Source: Pseudomonadota bacterium (lineage in GTDB: Bacteria; Pseudomonadota; Alphaproteobacteria; Rhodospirillales; 2-02-FULL-58-16). From it: DNA of 12,776 nt. The stretch lies in assembly GCA_022572335.1 (NCBI GenBank), contig JACZWD010000058.1, positions 1 through 12,776 on the forward strand, written 5' to 3'. Below the pieces are notes generated by a model. That model had not been told where the DNA came from, ran no database searches, and was given only the letters and a program-made list of their open reading frames with translations. The stretch's first letter is position 1. Each line of letters opens with the position of its first letter. Positions 1 through 8,410 of this stretch are shown here, in pieces. The position numbers were made by a program, and so were the translations under genes.

Positions 1-366
1 CCGCCGGCAGCAGCAGGTCGAATGCGGTGCCGTCCCGGCGCAGGGCCGCCACCGCCTTGTCCAGCGCCGCCGCCGTCTCGCCCTCGAACCGGGCGCGCAC
101 GTCGGCGAACCGCGCCTGAGTCCCGGCGGCCAGGCCGAGGAGCACGGCCAGACGGCGCGAACAGCTTTCTCCGCCGTTGACGTGGTCCCACAGGAAAAGG
201 CCGTCGGGCGCCGCCGCCAGGATCTCGCCGTCCCGCTCGGCGGCGTCGGCGAGGCGCCGGCGGTCGTCGTCCGCCTGGCCAACCGGCGGTGCTGGCGCAC
301 CATGAACGGCGCCGCCACCGCCGCCAGGGCGAGGGCGCCGAGCGCGAAGGCGACAACGGTTTCCAT
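1..366 (-). CDS. PAS-domain sensor protein (probably sensor kinase), 5' part only, with apparent frameshift
   Basis: Reading minus from the ATG at 366 gives METVVAFALGALALAAVAAP, a convincing N-terminal membrane segment, followed by a basic stretch ending HRRLA. The same frame then turns into low-complexity Arg/Pro/Thr-rich sequence. From 277 downward another minus frame reads QADDDRRRLADAAERDGEIL and then APDGLFLWDHVNG, CSRRLAVLLGL and further PAS-like sequence to the window edge. This second frame has no start codon of its own upstream. One extra C in the GGCCAGG run (276-280) would join the halves as HRRLAQADDDRRRL. The gene follows ahcY on the same strand after a 143-base gap, and no good ribosome binding site precedes the ATG. 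PAS sensor kinases are found next to ahcY in related bacteria (recalled, not checked). The kinase domain would lie outside the window, so 'kinase' is inferred. Confidence 0.6.
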   Translation of the reverse strand, partial: METVVAFALGALALAAVAAPFMVRQHRRLARRTTTAGASPTPPSGTARSWRRRPTAFSCGTTSTAEKAVRAVWPCSSAWPPGLRRGSPTCAPGSRARRRRRWTRRWRPCAGTAPHSTCCCRR

Positions 367-454
367 TACCAGGCCGGCGCCGGCCCCGGGGCGGCGCGTC
401 TGTCAGAAGCACTCCTTGGTCTCAATATCAGCACCGGGGAATCCTATGCGCCAA

Positions 455-478
455 GGGGCGGCCGAACAAGACCGCCCC
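455..478 (-). terminator. GC-rich hairpin downstream of ahcY (possible terminator)
   Basis: A perfect 7-bp inverted repeat (GGGGCGG at 455-461, CCGCCCC at 472-478, 10-base loop) lies about 30 bases past the ahcY stop in the ahcY-PAS gap. On the minus strand only CTTGG follows, so there is no real U-tract. It could slow or end ahcY transcripts, or it may be a chance GC-rich hairpin. Nothing else is evident in 367-509. Confidence 0.3.
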
Positions 479-509
479 CGCCGAAGCGCCGCGCCACGGC
501 CGCGGGCCA

Positions 510-1823
<1,314 letters not shown>

Positions 1824-1887
1824 ATCCGCCTCTTAGCAGCCGCGCCTCCGGGCCGCAAGGTTCAAGGTGGTCACGGCCAGCCCGCTT

Positions 1888-3642
1888 TCAAGCCAGGGCG
1901 TTGAAGTCATCCAGAAGGGTGGCGATGCGCCCGGCGTCCACCTGGTCCATGATGACGCGCGCCCGGTGGTTGGCGGCGACCAGGTCCAGGTTGCGGATGC
2001 GTTGTTTGACCCGGGGAATACTGGAGGCCACCATCGAAAACTCGCGCAGCCCCAGGCCCAGAAGGAGGGCCGTGTAGCGGGGATCGCCCGCCATCTCGCC
2101 ACAGATGCTGACCGGGATGCGGGCGCGCAGCGCCGCTTCGGCCGAGAACTGGATCAGGCGCAACACGCCCGGATGCAGGGGGTCGTACAGGCGCGCCACC
2201 TGCTCGTCGCCGCGGTCGATGGCCAGGGTGTACATGGTGAGGTCATTGGACCCGATGGCGAAGAAGTCGCTGACCTGGGCCAGGGAGTCCGCCGCCAGCG
2301 CCGCCCCCGGAACCTCGATCATGGTGCCCAGGGGCGGCAGGGGATCGACCACGCTGAAGCCCCGGCGCTTCAGGCGGCTGGCCGCCTGGCCCAGGATCTC
2401 GCGGGCCCGGCGGACCTCGGACACGGTGGACACCATGGGCAGGAGGATGCGCACGTGGCCGTGGTCGGCGGCGCGCAGGATGGCCCGGAACTGGGTCTCG
2501 AAAACGTCGGCGCGGGCAAGGGACATGCGGATTCCGCGCAGGCCCAGGGCGGACGAGGCGCTGGCCCCGAAGTCGCCCATCAGCGCCGCGGATGTCTTCT
2601 CGCCGCCCGCGTCGAGGGTGCGCACGGTGACCGCTTGGCCTTTCATGGGCTCTATCAGATCGCACAATGCCCGGTATTGTTCATCCTCGCCGGGGATGTC
2701 GTCCCGGTTCATGAACATGAACTCGGTGCGCAGGAGGCCGATGCCGGCGGCGCCGGCCTGCTTCACCAGGGTCATTTCAATGGGCAGTTCCACGTTGGCC
2801 TGCAAAAGCACCTCGGTGCCGTCGCGGGTGACGGCGGGCTGTTTGCTGAGGCGCGCCAGGCGCCGCGCCTGGCGAACGCTTTCCGCGTGGCGGCGTTCAT
2901 ATGCCGCCAGCGTCGCCGGCGAGGGGTCGACGACCACGTGGCCGGTATCGCCGTCGACGATCATGGGCTGGCCCGGTTGCGTCCCATCGATCAGACCGGG
3001 CACGCCGAACACCGCCGGCAGGCCCAGCGCCCGCGCCATGATGGCGGTGTGCCCCTCGGCGCCGCCGAGCATGGTGGCGACACCGGCGATGCGGCTTCGG
3101 TCCAGTTGCGCGATGTCGGCGGGCGACAGTTCCCCGGTGACGACGACGCTGCCCTTGGGCACCAGCGACCACGGCTTCACCGGCGTCTTGGTGAGGTTGC
3201 GCACCAGACGGGTGGCCAACGCCCGGATGTCTTCCACGCGCGCCCTGATGTAGGCGTCGTCCATGGCGGCGAAGCCTTTGGCGATTTCCGCCATTTCGGC
3301 CTCTACCGCGGCCTCGGCGTTGATGCGATCGCCGGTGATGCGCCGCGCGGCGCCGCGCACCAGGCGGGAATCCTTGAGCATGTGAAAATAGGCGTCCAGC
3401 AGGTAGACCAGTTCCTCCGCCACCGCCTCCGACATGCCCCTGGCCTTGGTGCGCAATCGGCCGATCTGCCGGCGGGCGCGGGTCACCGCCGCCTCGAGGC
3501 GGGCGCACTCCTTGGCCACTTGGCGCGCCGGGATGGGATACGTGGGCACCTCGATGGCGCCGCCTTCGCGGACATGGGCGACGCCGATGCCGATGCCCGG
3601 CGAAACGCCCAGTCCCTTGAACGTCTTCTCCTTGTGTTTCAC
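1888..3642 (-). CDS. ptsP: PEP-protein phosphotransferase, enzyme I of a regulatory PTS (no GAF domain)
   Basis: Enzyme I autophosphorylates from phosphoenolpyruvate and passes the phosphate to HPr. The 584-residue protein has the full EI core. The N-terminal HPr-binding and swivel part is followed by the phospho-histidine motif LGGAEGHTAIMARALGLP (His198). The PEP-binding barrel shows GLLRTEFMF (302-310), GSNDLTMYTLAIDR (464-477) and active-site SICGEMAGD (Cys514). The GAF domain typical of nitrogen-PTS enzyme I (PtsP of gamma-proteobacteria and many rhizobia) is absent, so by architecture it is closer to PtsI. I use the symbol common in related annotations. Gly replaces the usual Ser/Thr just before the phospho-His. 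The start is GTG, 22 bases after the HPr stop, with a weak GGTAGG upstream. Co-transcription with HPr and EIIA is likely. Confidence 0.95.
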   Translation of the reverse strand: MKHKEKTFKGLGVSPGIGIGVAHVREGGAIEVPTYPIPARQVAKECARLEAAVTRARRQIGRLRTKARGMSEAVAEELVYLLDAYFHMLKDSRLVRGAARRITGDRINAEAAVEAEMAEIAKGFAAMDDAYIRARVEDIRALATRLVRNLTKTPVKPWSLVPKGSVVVTGELSPADIAQLDRSRIAGVATMLGGAEGHTAIMARALGLPAVFGVPGLIDGTQPGQPMIVDGDTGHVVVDPSPATLAAYERRHAESVRQARRLARLSKQPAVTRDGTEVLLQANVELPIEMTLVKQAGAAGIGLLRTEFMFMNRDDIPGEDEQYRALCDLIEPMKGQAVTVRTLDAGGEKTSAALMGDFGASASSALGLRGIRMSLARADVFETQFRAILRAADHGHVRILLPMVSTVSEVRRAREILGQAASRLKRRGFSVVDPLPPLGTMIEVPGAALAADSLAQVSDFFAIGSNDLTMYTLAIDRGDEQVARLYDPLHPGVLRLIQFSAEAALRARIPVSICGEMAGDPRYTALLLGLGLREFSMVASSIPRVKQRIRNLDLVAANHRARVIMDQVDAGRIATLLDDFNALA

Positions 3643-3664
3643 CGGCCTACCGTGCGGCTAAAAA

Positions 3665-3970
3665 TCAGTGCTCTTCGAACATGTTTTCGATGAGCGCCGT
3701 CAACGCGGCCACCGCCTGCTTGGCGTCGGGCCCGGTGGCGACGAGCTCGACCGCGCTGCCCGAGGCCGCGGCCAGCATCATCAGTCCCAGAATGGAATGT
3801 CCCGATACGGTCAGGTCTCCCTTGCTCACCGACACGTCGACGTCGAAGGTGCCGGCCAGCTTGACGAAACTGGCGGCGGCCCGCGCGTGCAGCCCCCGCT
3901 GGTTGCGGATGATCGCGGTGCCCCTGGATGTGCGTCCCTGCCGCCGGGTCGAGGCTTCGCCGCCCCTCAT
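3665..3970 (-). CDS. ptsH: HPr phosphocarrier protein
   Basis: HPr carries phosphate from enzyme I to EIIA. The ATG at 3970 overlaps the EIIA stop codon (ATGA), giving 101 residues. The usual HPr is about 85-90 residues, and the excess is a basic N-terminal extension (MRGGEASTRRQGRTSRG) caused by the overlapping start. No later ATG or GTG fits better. The active-site motif is RGLHARAAASF with His28, equivalent to His15. The serine region SGHSILGLMMLAA contains Ser59, 31 residues after the His exactly as Ser46 follows His15, so the HprK target is kept. The C-terminus ends LIENMFEEH. Both phosphorylation sites are intact, which fits a relay that reads PEP supply (His) and HprK activity (Ser). 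A longer open frame extends upstream to 4285 but runs antisense-like through EIIA and is not real. Confidence 0.94.
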   Translation of the reverse strand: MRGGEASTRRQGRTSRGTAIIRNQRGLHARAAASFVKLAGTFDVDVSVSKGDLTVSGHSILGLMMLAAASGSAVELVATGPDAKQAVAALTALIENMFEEH

Positions 3971-4374
3971 TTCTGGTCCTGGCTGAGCAGTTGCGAGGCG
4001 ATGTTGATGTACTTGCGTCCCGCTTCCTGGGCGCGGATGGCGGTCTCGGCCAGGGATTCGGTCTTGCGCACGCTTGCCAGCTTGATCAGCATCGGCAGGT
4101 TGACGCCGGCGATCACCTCCACATTGGCCTTGTCCATGGTCGAAATGGCAAGGTTGGACGGGGTGCCGCCGAACATGTCGGTGAGCAGCACCACGCCGTC
4201 GCCTTCGTCGGCATGGGCGACGCAATCCAGGATGTGCGCGCGGCGTTGTTCCATGTCGTCGTCGGGGCCGATGCCCACGGCGCACACGTTGGTCTGCGGG
4301 CCGACCACGTGCTCCAATGCCGCGATCAGTTCCTCGGCCAGCCGGCCGTGGGTTACGAGCACCATTCCGATCAT
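3967..4374 (-). CDS. PTS EIIA component, mannose (EIIA-Man) family
   Basis: A 135-residue protein of the usual size for a stand-alone EIIA-Man domain. The start MIGMVLVTHGRLAEEL holds the phospho-accepting His9, followed by LLTDMFGGTPSNLA (63-76) and NLPMLIKL, both typical of the family. A good ribosome binding site (GGAAGGA) precedes the ATG, 19 bases after the rapZ stop. The stop codon overlaps the HPr start. No EIIB, EIIC or EIID permease genes occur in this window, so by comparison with other alphaproteobacteria the protein probably signals by its phosphorylation state rather than importing sugar. Its targets cannot be read from the sequence. In rhizobia such EIIA proteins are tied to the HprK/ChvG-ChvI neighbourhood (family knowledge). 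Confidence 0.94.
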   Translation of the reverse strand: MIGMVLVTHGRLAEELIAALEHVVGPQTNVCAVGIGPDDDMEQRRAHILDCVAHADEGDGVVLLTDMFGGTPSNLAISTMDKANVEVIAGVNLPMLIKLASVRKTESLAETAIRAQEAGRKYINIASQLLSQDQK

Positions 4375-4393
4375 GCGCCGCGCCGTCCTTCCA

Positions 4394-5347
4394 CTAGCCG
4401 GTGGTCCTGGTCAAATCCCTGTGGTGCACCCGGACGCGCTGGTCTTGCCCAGTCAACCATGCCGCCAGTTTCTCGGCGACGACCACCGAGCGATGGCGCC
4501 CTCCCGTGCACCCCACCGCGATGGTGAGATAGCTTTTGCCCTCGCCGGCGTACCGCGGCAACAGGGGCAGCAGGAGTCCGGTGAGGGCGTCGAAGAACGG
4601 CGCGAACCCCGCATCGCCGGCCACGTATTCGGCGACCGGACGGTCCAGGCCCGTCAACGGCCGCATCTTGGGATCATAATGGGGATTGGCGAGAAAGCGA
4701 ACGTCGAACACCAGGTCGGCCTCGCGGGGCAATCCCCGGCGGTACGAGAACGAGGTGACGAAGACGGCCAGCCCGGGCTCGGACGCGAGCCCGAAATGCC
4801 CCTGGAGGATGCGCTTCAGGTCCCCCGGCCCCATGCCGGTGGTATCGAGGACGACGTCGGCGCGGTCGCGCAGCGCGGAAACGAGTCCGCGTTCGTGCAC
4901 GATGCCGTCGCTCACCGGGCGGTCCGAGGCCAGGGGATGGCGATGGCGGGTCTCCGCGTAGCGCCGCCGGAGCTCGTCGTCGTCGCAATCCATGAACAGC
5001 ATCCGGACCTCGACCCGGGTCTCGGCGCCCAGGTGGTCCAGGCGCTCGACGAACGGCTTGATGCCGAAGCCGCGGGTGCGGATATCGACGCCGATGGCGA
5101 TGGGGCGTTGCACGTCCCCGGCGCCGCGGCCGCGCCCGACCGGCGCCACGAGGCTGTTCAGCAGCGACAGCGGCACGTTGTCCACCGCCTCGTAGCCCAT
5201 GTCTTCCAGGGCCTTCAGGGCCGAGGTCTTGCCCGCCCCCGACATGCCCGTGACCAGAAGCACGCGCAGGGCGTCGTCCGGCACCGGCGCGCGCCCGTCA
5301 CCCCGGCTTTCCGTGGTCTCGGGCAGGGAGTTGGCCTGGTCGCTCAT
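4394..5347 (-). CDS. rapZ: RapZ/YvcJ-family nucleotide-binding protein
   Basis: A 317-residue P-loop protein. After a roughly 27-residue variable N-terminus come the Walker A loop VTGMSGAGKTSALKALEDMG (33-41 core), VDNVPLSLL, IGVDIRTRGF, the acidic DCDDDELRRRYAETRHRHPL stretch, and the conserved C-terminal GCTGGRHRSVVVAEKLA of the RapZ regulatory domain. In E. coli RapZ binds glucosamine-6-phosphate and small RNAs to control GlmS. The E. coli RNAs are not expected here, so the role in this lineage is uncertain. The ATG at 5347 overlaps the hprK stop (ATGA), which fixes the start. A much longer open frame upstream to 5893 is an out-of-frame shadow over hprK. Its position between HprK and EIIA suggests a role in the PTS-linked control of cell-wall sugar or carbon metabolism (inference). 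Confidence 0.95.
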   Translation of the reverse strand: MSDQANSLPETTESRGDGRAPVPDDALRVLLVTGMSGAGKTSALKALEDMGYEAVDNVPLSLLNSLVAPVGRGRGAGDVQRPIAIGVDIRTRGFGIKPFVERLDHLGAETRVEVRMLFMDCDDDELRRRYAETRHRHPLASDRPVSDGIVHERGLVSALRDRADVVLDTTGMGPGDLKRILQGHFGLASEPGLAVFVTSFSYRRGLPREADLVFDVRFLANPHYDPKMRPLTGLDRPVAEYVAGDAGFAPFFDALTGLLLPLLPRYAGEGKSYLTIAVGCTGGRHRSVVVAEKLAAWLTGQDQRVRVHHRDLTRTTG

Positions 5348-5778
5348 GGCACCGGTATTATATCCCCGGTGACGCGGCGCACGGCAAGGCGAACCTTGGC
5401 CGGCGCCGAAGCCTCGAATGGCGCCAGCTTGAGCAGCGGCACCGAGACTCCCAGACAGTCCCACGCCGCGGTCTCGGGAAGGCGCTCCACCTCGTCCGCG
5501 GGAACCAGGTCCACGACCAGCCCCAGCGGCGCCTCGCCTGCCGAGTCCACGCGCATGACGCCGACGCCGCGCACCTCCATGAGGCCCCCCGTTTCGGGAG
5601 GCGCCGAGACGACCAGGCGGCCATCGCCGAGGCGCACGTCGGCGCGGTCGTCGGCGACCAGGCGCGCGCCGCCGTCGATCAGGCGCAGTGCCAGGTCCGA
5701 CTTGCCGCTTCCCGCGGGGCCCAGCAGGAGGACCGCCGTGCCGTCCACGTCGACGCAGGTGCCGTGAACCTGGACCAT
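5344..5778 (-). CDS. hprK: HPr kinase/phosphorylase, short alphaproteobacterial form
   Basis: HprK phosphorylates, and removes phosphate from, the regulatory serine of HPr. At 144 residues this is less than half the roughly 310 of the Firmicutes enzyme. It lacks the N-terminal domain and keeps the catalytic core: GTCVDVDG, Walker A LLLGPAGSGKSDLALRLID (18-36), LVADDRADVRL (40-50), the HprK signature GGLMEVRGVGVMRVD (63-77), and LVVDLVPADEVERLP. The short form is known in alphaproteobacteria, so this is not a local truncation. The ATG at 5778 has no strong ribosome binding site, but the protein starts where other short HprKs do. It lies 65 bases downstream of the ChvG-type kinase gene and overlaps rapZ by 4 bases. 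The HPr in this operon retains the serine it would act on. Confidence 0.93.
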   Translation of the reverse strand: MVQVHGTCVDVDGTAVLLLGPAGSGKSDLALRLIDGGARLVADDRADVRLGDGRLVVSAPPETGGLMEVRGVGVMRVDSAGEAPLGLVVDLVPADEVERLPETAAWDCLGVSVPLLKLAPFEASAPAKVRLAVRRVTGDIIPVP

Positions 5779-5786
5779 GACCGCGG

Positions 5787-5815
5787 AGCGTGGAACCGTG
5801 GGTCCCGGCTGTCAA
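5787..5815 (-). promoter_or_regulatory. Candidate promoter in front of hprK
   Basis: The minus strand has a perfect -35 hexamer TTGACA (5815-5810), a 17-base spacer and CACGCT (5792-5787). The last is a poor -10 match that keeps only the A at position 2 and the final T. Transcription would begin close to the hprK ATG at 5778, giving a nearly leaderless message. It would let the PTS genes be expressed apart from chvI-chvG. The weak -10 makes this tentative. Confidence 0.3.
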
Positions 5816-5820
5816 GAAAT

Positions 5821-5836
5821 GCCCGCCGGGCGGGGC
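5821..5836 (-). terminator. Short hairpin just after chvG
   Basis: CCCGC at 5822-5826 pairs with GCGGG at 5830-5834. The hairpin starts about 9 bases past the chvG stop and is followed on the minus strand by ATTTCTTG, a modest T-rich run. It could be a weak terminator or attenuator separating chvI-chvG from the hprK genes. It fits the TTGACA just beyond it but is short. Confidence 0.3.
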
Positions 5837-5843
5837 CCGCGGA

Positions 5844-7448
5844 TCACGCCAGGGGCAGGCGCACCACGAACCGGGCGCCCACCACCCGTCCATCGTCGCC
5901 GCGCAGGTTTTCGGCGTGCACGGTGCCGCCGTGGGCTTCGACGATCTGCTTGGAGATGCTCAAACCCAGCCCGGAATGGGTGCCGAACTTCTCCGGTTCC
6001 GGCCGTTCCGTGTAAAAACGGTCGAAGATGGCCGCCTGCTTGCCGTCGGGAATGCCCGGGCCCTCGTCGTCGACTTTCACTTCCGCCCAGTCTCCTTCCC
6101 GCGACGCCGTGAGCGTGATGGTGCTTGCCGGCGGGCCGAAGGAAACGGCGTTGGCGATGAGGTTGCGGAACACCTGGGCGAGCCGCCCCTCGACGCCGTC
6201 GATCACCAGATCCGGCTCGGTATCCAGGGACACGCGGTGAGCGTCGGCTTCCGCCGTGGCCTCGTGCACTTCCGCCAGGGCCCCGAGGATAAGGCCGATG
6301 TCCACCGGCGCCCTCTCGGCGCGCAACAGTTCCGCATCCAGGCGCGAAGCGTCCGAGATATCGCTGATCAGCCGATCCAGGCGCTGCACGTCGTCCTGGA
6401 TAATGGTCATCAGTATGCGTTGCTTTTCGGCATCCTTCACCCGGGCCGCGGTCTCCACCGCGCTGCGCAACGATGTCAGCGGGTTCTTGATCTCGTGGGC
6501 GACGTCGGCGGCAAAGCGTTCGATGGCCTCCATGCGCTCCCACAGGGCTTCGGTCATGTCACGCAAAGACCTGGCGAGGTCACCGATCTCGTCGTTGCGT
6601 CCGGCGAAATCGGGAAGGGCGCGGCGGTCGCGGCTCCGGCGCAACCGCTCGGCGACGGCGGCGAGGCGGCGGATGGGCCGGGCGATGGTGCCGGCCAGGT
6701 AGATCGAAAGCAGCACGGTCACGCTCAGCGCCACGGCAAACACCTTGAGGATGTCCAGGCGAACCTCGAACACCGCGGCCTCGATTTCCCGCGATCCCTT
6801 GGACAGCATCAGCGCCCCCAGGACCTTCTTGTAGCGTTGGACCGGCACGGCGACGCTGAGGATAATGCCGCCGTCGCGGCCGGCGCGCACCGCGTCCTCT
6901 TTCGCGCCGGCAAGGGCCCGCGGCACCTCGTCATAGTCTTCGGCCCGCTGGACGGATTTCTCGTGGTAGGGGGGCATCGGATCCTGGACCGGGAGCCACA
7001 GGACCAGGCGGTCGTAAATTTCCAGCACCGCGCTCACCATCTCGCTGTAGACGTCCGGTGGCGGCAGCTCGCGGATCTGGACCATGCCGCCGGGGCCCAT
7101 CAGCAGGCGGCTGTCGGCCAGCAGTACGCCGTCGGCGCCGAACAGGCGCGCACGCGTGCCCGTGGTCTGCACCAGGCGGCGGACGATCTGGCGGGCGATG
7201 TCGCGGACAATTCGCTGACCCGTCTGGCTGCCGGCGGAGACCGCGCCCTCGCCGAGGGCGGCGGCGAACATATCGGCCTGGGTCATAAGCGCCGTGAGTT
7301 CGGCGTCGATAAGGCTTTGGCGGTATTGGCCCAGGTACAGCAATCCGGCAACCAGGATCCCCAGCGCCAGCACATTCACCGCGAGAATGCGCCGGGTGAT
7401 CGGCGAAACGGTGCGCCGCCTTGGCCGGTTGGGTGCCCCCATGGTCAT
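5844..7448 (-). CDS. chvG: ChvG-type membrane sensor histidine kinase
   Basis: A 534-residue inner-membrane kinase. TM1 is about residues 21-40 and TM2 about 234-253, enclosing a periplasmic sensor of roughly 190 residues; its start (AELTALMTQADMFAAAL) resembles the stimulus-sensing domain of ChvG proteins. A HAMP-like region (about 250-305) leads to the dimerisation helix RFAADVAHEIKNPLTSLRSA with phospho-accepting His318. The ATPase domain has N-box NLIANAVSF (429-437), DDEGPGIP (460-467) and GLGLSI (493-498). The start is taken as the ATG at 7448, 14 bases after the chvI stop; a second ATG at 7442 is equally possible. In rhizobia ChvG/ChvI governs acid and envelope responses and is held back by ExoR. 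Whether this holds here cannot be read from the sequence. It forms an operon with chvI. Confidence 0.93.
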   Translation of the reverse strand: MTMGAPNRPRRRTVSPITRRILAVNVLALGILVAGLLYLGQYRQSLIDAELTALMTQADMFAAALGEGAVSAGSQTGQRIVRDIARQIVRRLVQTTGTRARLFGADGVLLADSRLLMGPGGMVQIRELPPPDVYSEMVSAVLEIYDRLVLWLPVQDPMPPYHEKSVQRAEDYDEVPRALAGAKEDAVRAGRDGGIILSVAVPVQRYKKVLGALMLSKGSREIEAAVFEVRLDILKVFAVALSVTVLLSIYLAGTIARPIRRLAAVAERLRRSRDRRALPDFAGRNDEIGDLARSLRDMTEALWERMEAIERFAADVAHEIKNPLTSLRSAVETAARVKDAEKQRILMTIIQDDVQRLDRLISDISDASRLDAELLRAERAPVDIGLILGALAEVHEATAEADAHRVSLDTEPDLVIDGVEGRLAQVFRNLIANAVSFGPPASTITLTASREGDWAEVKVDDEGPGIPDGKQAAIFDRFYTERPEPEKFGTHSGLGLSISKQIVEAHGGTVHAENLRGDDGRVVGARFVVRLPLA

Positions 7449-7462
7449 GCCGGCCCGCCGCG

Positions 7463-8155
7463 TCAGTCTCCGCGGTACCGGTAGCCGACGCCGTATAGCG
7501 TTTCGATCTGCGCGAACCCGGGATCCAATTCCTTGAACTTGCGCCTGAGGCGCTTGATGTGGCTGTCGATGGTGCGGTCGTCCACGTAAATGTGTTCGCC
7601 GTAGGCCGCGTCGATCAGTTGGTTCCGGTTCTTGACGTGCCCGGGACGCACGGCCAGGACCTGCAGGAGCAGGAACTCGGTTACCGTCAGGTTGACCTCG
7701 CCGCCGCGCCACGTGCACATGTGCCGCGCCGGGTCCAGGACCAGGCGCCCACGCTGCATCAGGTCCTCGCCGCCGCGGTCGGCCGCCGCAAGTTCCCGGC
7801 GGCGCAGCACGGCGCGGATGCGTTCGATCAAAAGGCGCTGGGAAAACGGTTTCGTGATGTAGTCGTCGGCGCCCATCCGCAGGCCCAGGACCTCGTCGAT
7901 CTCTTCGTCCTTGGAGGTGAGGAAGATCACCGGCAGGTCGCTCTTTTGCCGCAGCCGCTCGAGAAACTCCATGCCGTCCATGCGCGGCATCTTGATGTCG
8001 ACGATGGCCAGGTCCACGGGCGTGCGGCCCAGCGCCTCCAGCGCTTCAACGCCGCCCGTGTAGGTCTCCACGGTGAACCCTTCCGCCTCGAGAGCCATGG
8101 ACACCGAGGCGAGGATGTTGCGGTCGTCGTCGACGAGGGCGATGGTATGGGACAT
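7463..8155 (-). CDS. chvI: ChvI-type OmpR-family response regulator
   Basis: A 230-residue two-domain regulator. The receiver domain (about 1-120) has the acidic pocket VDDD (8-11), phospho-acceptor Asp53 in AIVDIKMPRMDG, the LTSK switch region and Lys102 in YITKPF. The C-terminal winged helix (about 130-230) has LTVTEFLLLQVLA, NRNQLIDAAYGE, the recognition-helix stretch DDRTIDSHIKRLRRKFKELD and ends GVGYRYRGD, as in OmpR/PhoB proteins. The ATG at 8155 has GAGGGG about 7-8 bases upstream. It is the first gene of the minus-strand series and the cognate partner of the kinase downstream. The receiver is complete, so phosphotransfer from His318 of the kinase to Asp53 is expected. Confidence 0.95.
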   Translation of the reverse strand: MSHTIALVDDDRNILASVSMALEAEGFTVETYTGGVEALEALGRTPVDLAIVDIKMPRMDGMEFLERLRQKSDLPVIFLTSKDEEIDEVLGLRMGADDYITKPFSQRLLIERIRAVLRRRELAAADRGGEDLMQRGRLVLDPARHMCTWRGGEVNLTVTEFLLLQVLAVRPGHVKNRNQLIDAAYGEHIYVDDRTIDSHIKRLRRKFKELDPGFAQIETLYGVGYRYRGD

Positions 8156-8261
8156 GGAAAGACCCCTCGGCGAAATCAGGTTTCAAGGTGCGCTCTGGTC
8201 TCGGGCGTTCCCCCAACGCGCAAAAGCGGCGCCACCGCACCGGGCCTGTGCGGCGGGATCG

Positions 8262-8290
8262 AGTATAATCGCTTCGCCCGTTCCCGGTAA
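8262..8290 (-). promoter_or_regulatory. Candidate promoter for chvI
   Basis: On the minus strand TATACT (8267-8262, five of six bases of the consensus -10) follows a 17-base spacer and TTACCG (8290-8285, three of six). Transcripts would begin near 8255, about 100 bases before the chvI ATG. The exact plus-strand hexamer TATAAT (8264-8269) overlaps it but has no recognisable -35 at 16-18 bases. Confidence 0.4.
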
Positions 8291-8302
8291 GGTTTCCATG
8301 TC

Positions 8303-8330
8303 CCTTCCCCGCCGCGGCGGGAGGCGAAGG
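8303..8330. repeat. GC-rich palindrome in the divergent spacer
   Basis: CCCGCCGCGGCGGG (8308-8321) is a perfect 14-base palindrome. The flanks CCTTC (8303-8307) and GAAGG (8326-8330) can also pair, with AGGC bulged. It lies between the chvI-side promoter candidate and the DUF1538 gene. It could be an operator for a dimeric regulator or an RNA hairpin in a long leader. No regulator can be named. Confidence 0.35.
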
Positions 8331-8375
8331 ACGCCATTCCCCTTAAGGCGGGCCTTCCATGCGCACAGCCGCGCG

Positions 8376-8404
8376 TTGACGGACCAAGCCGCGGCCGCTA
8401 TTGG
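8376..8404 (+). promoter_or_regulatory. Candidate promoter for the DUF1538 operon
   Basis: TTGACG (8376-8381), a 17-base spacer and TATTGG (8399-8404). The expected start is at or next to the ATG at 8411, and no ribosome binding site precedes that ATG, so the first gene may be read from a leaderless transcript. The -10 is only a partial match (T, A, T). Confidence 0.35.
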
Positions 8405-8410
8405 ACGCCC

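Noticed and set aside
1824..1887. SAM or SAH riboswitch upstream of ahcY
   Set aside because: The gap is only 64 bases and shows no convincing stem set for these riboswitches.
3668..5767. 699-codon plus-strand open frame
   Set aside because: Antisense to HPr, EIIA, rapZ and hprK, which all have clear motifs. The plus-frame protein is low complexity with no recognisable domain.
4394..5893. 499-residue version of RapZ and a 206-residue version of HPr (to 4285)
   Set aside because: The upstream extensions are out-of-frame readings of hprK and EIIA. ATGA overlaps fix the true starts at 5347 and 3970.
7449..7718. N-terminal extension of the ChvG-type kinase
   Set aside because: It is an out-of-frame reading of the chvI 3' end; the membrane-anchor N-terminus starts at 7448 or 7442.
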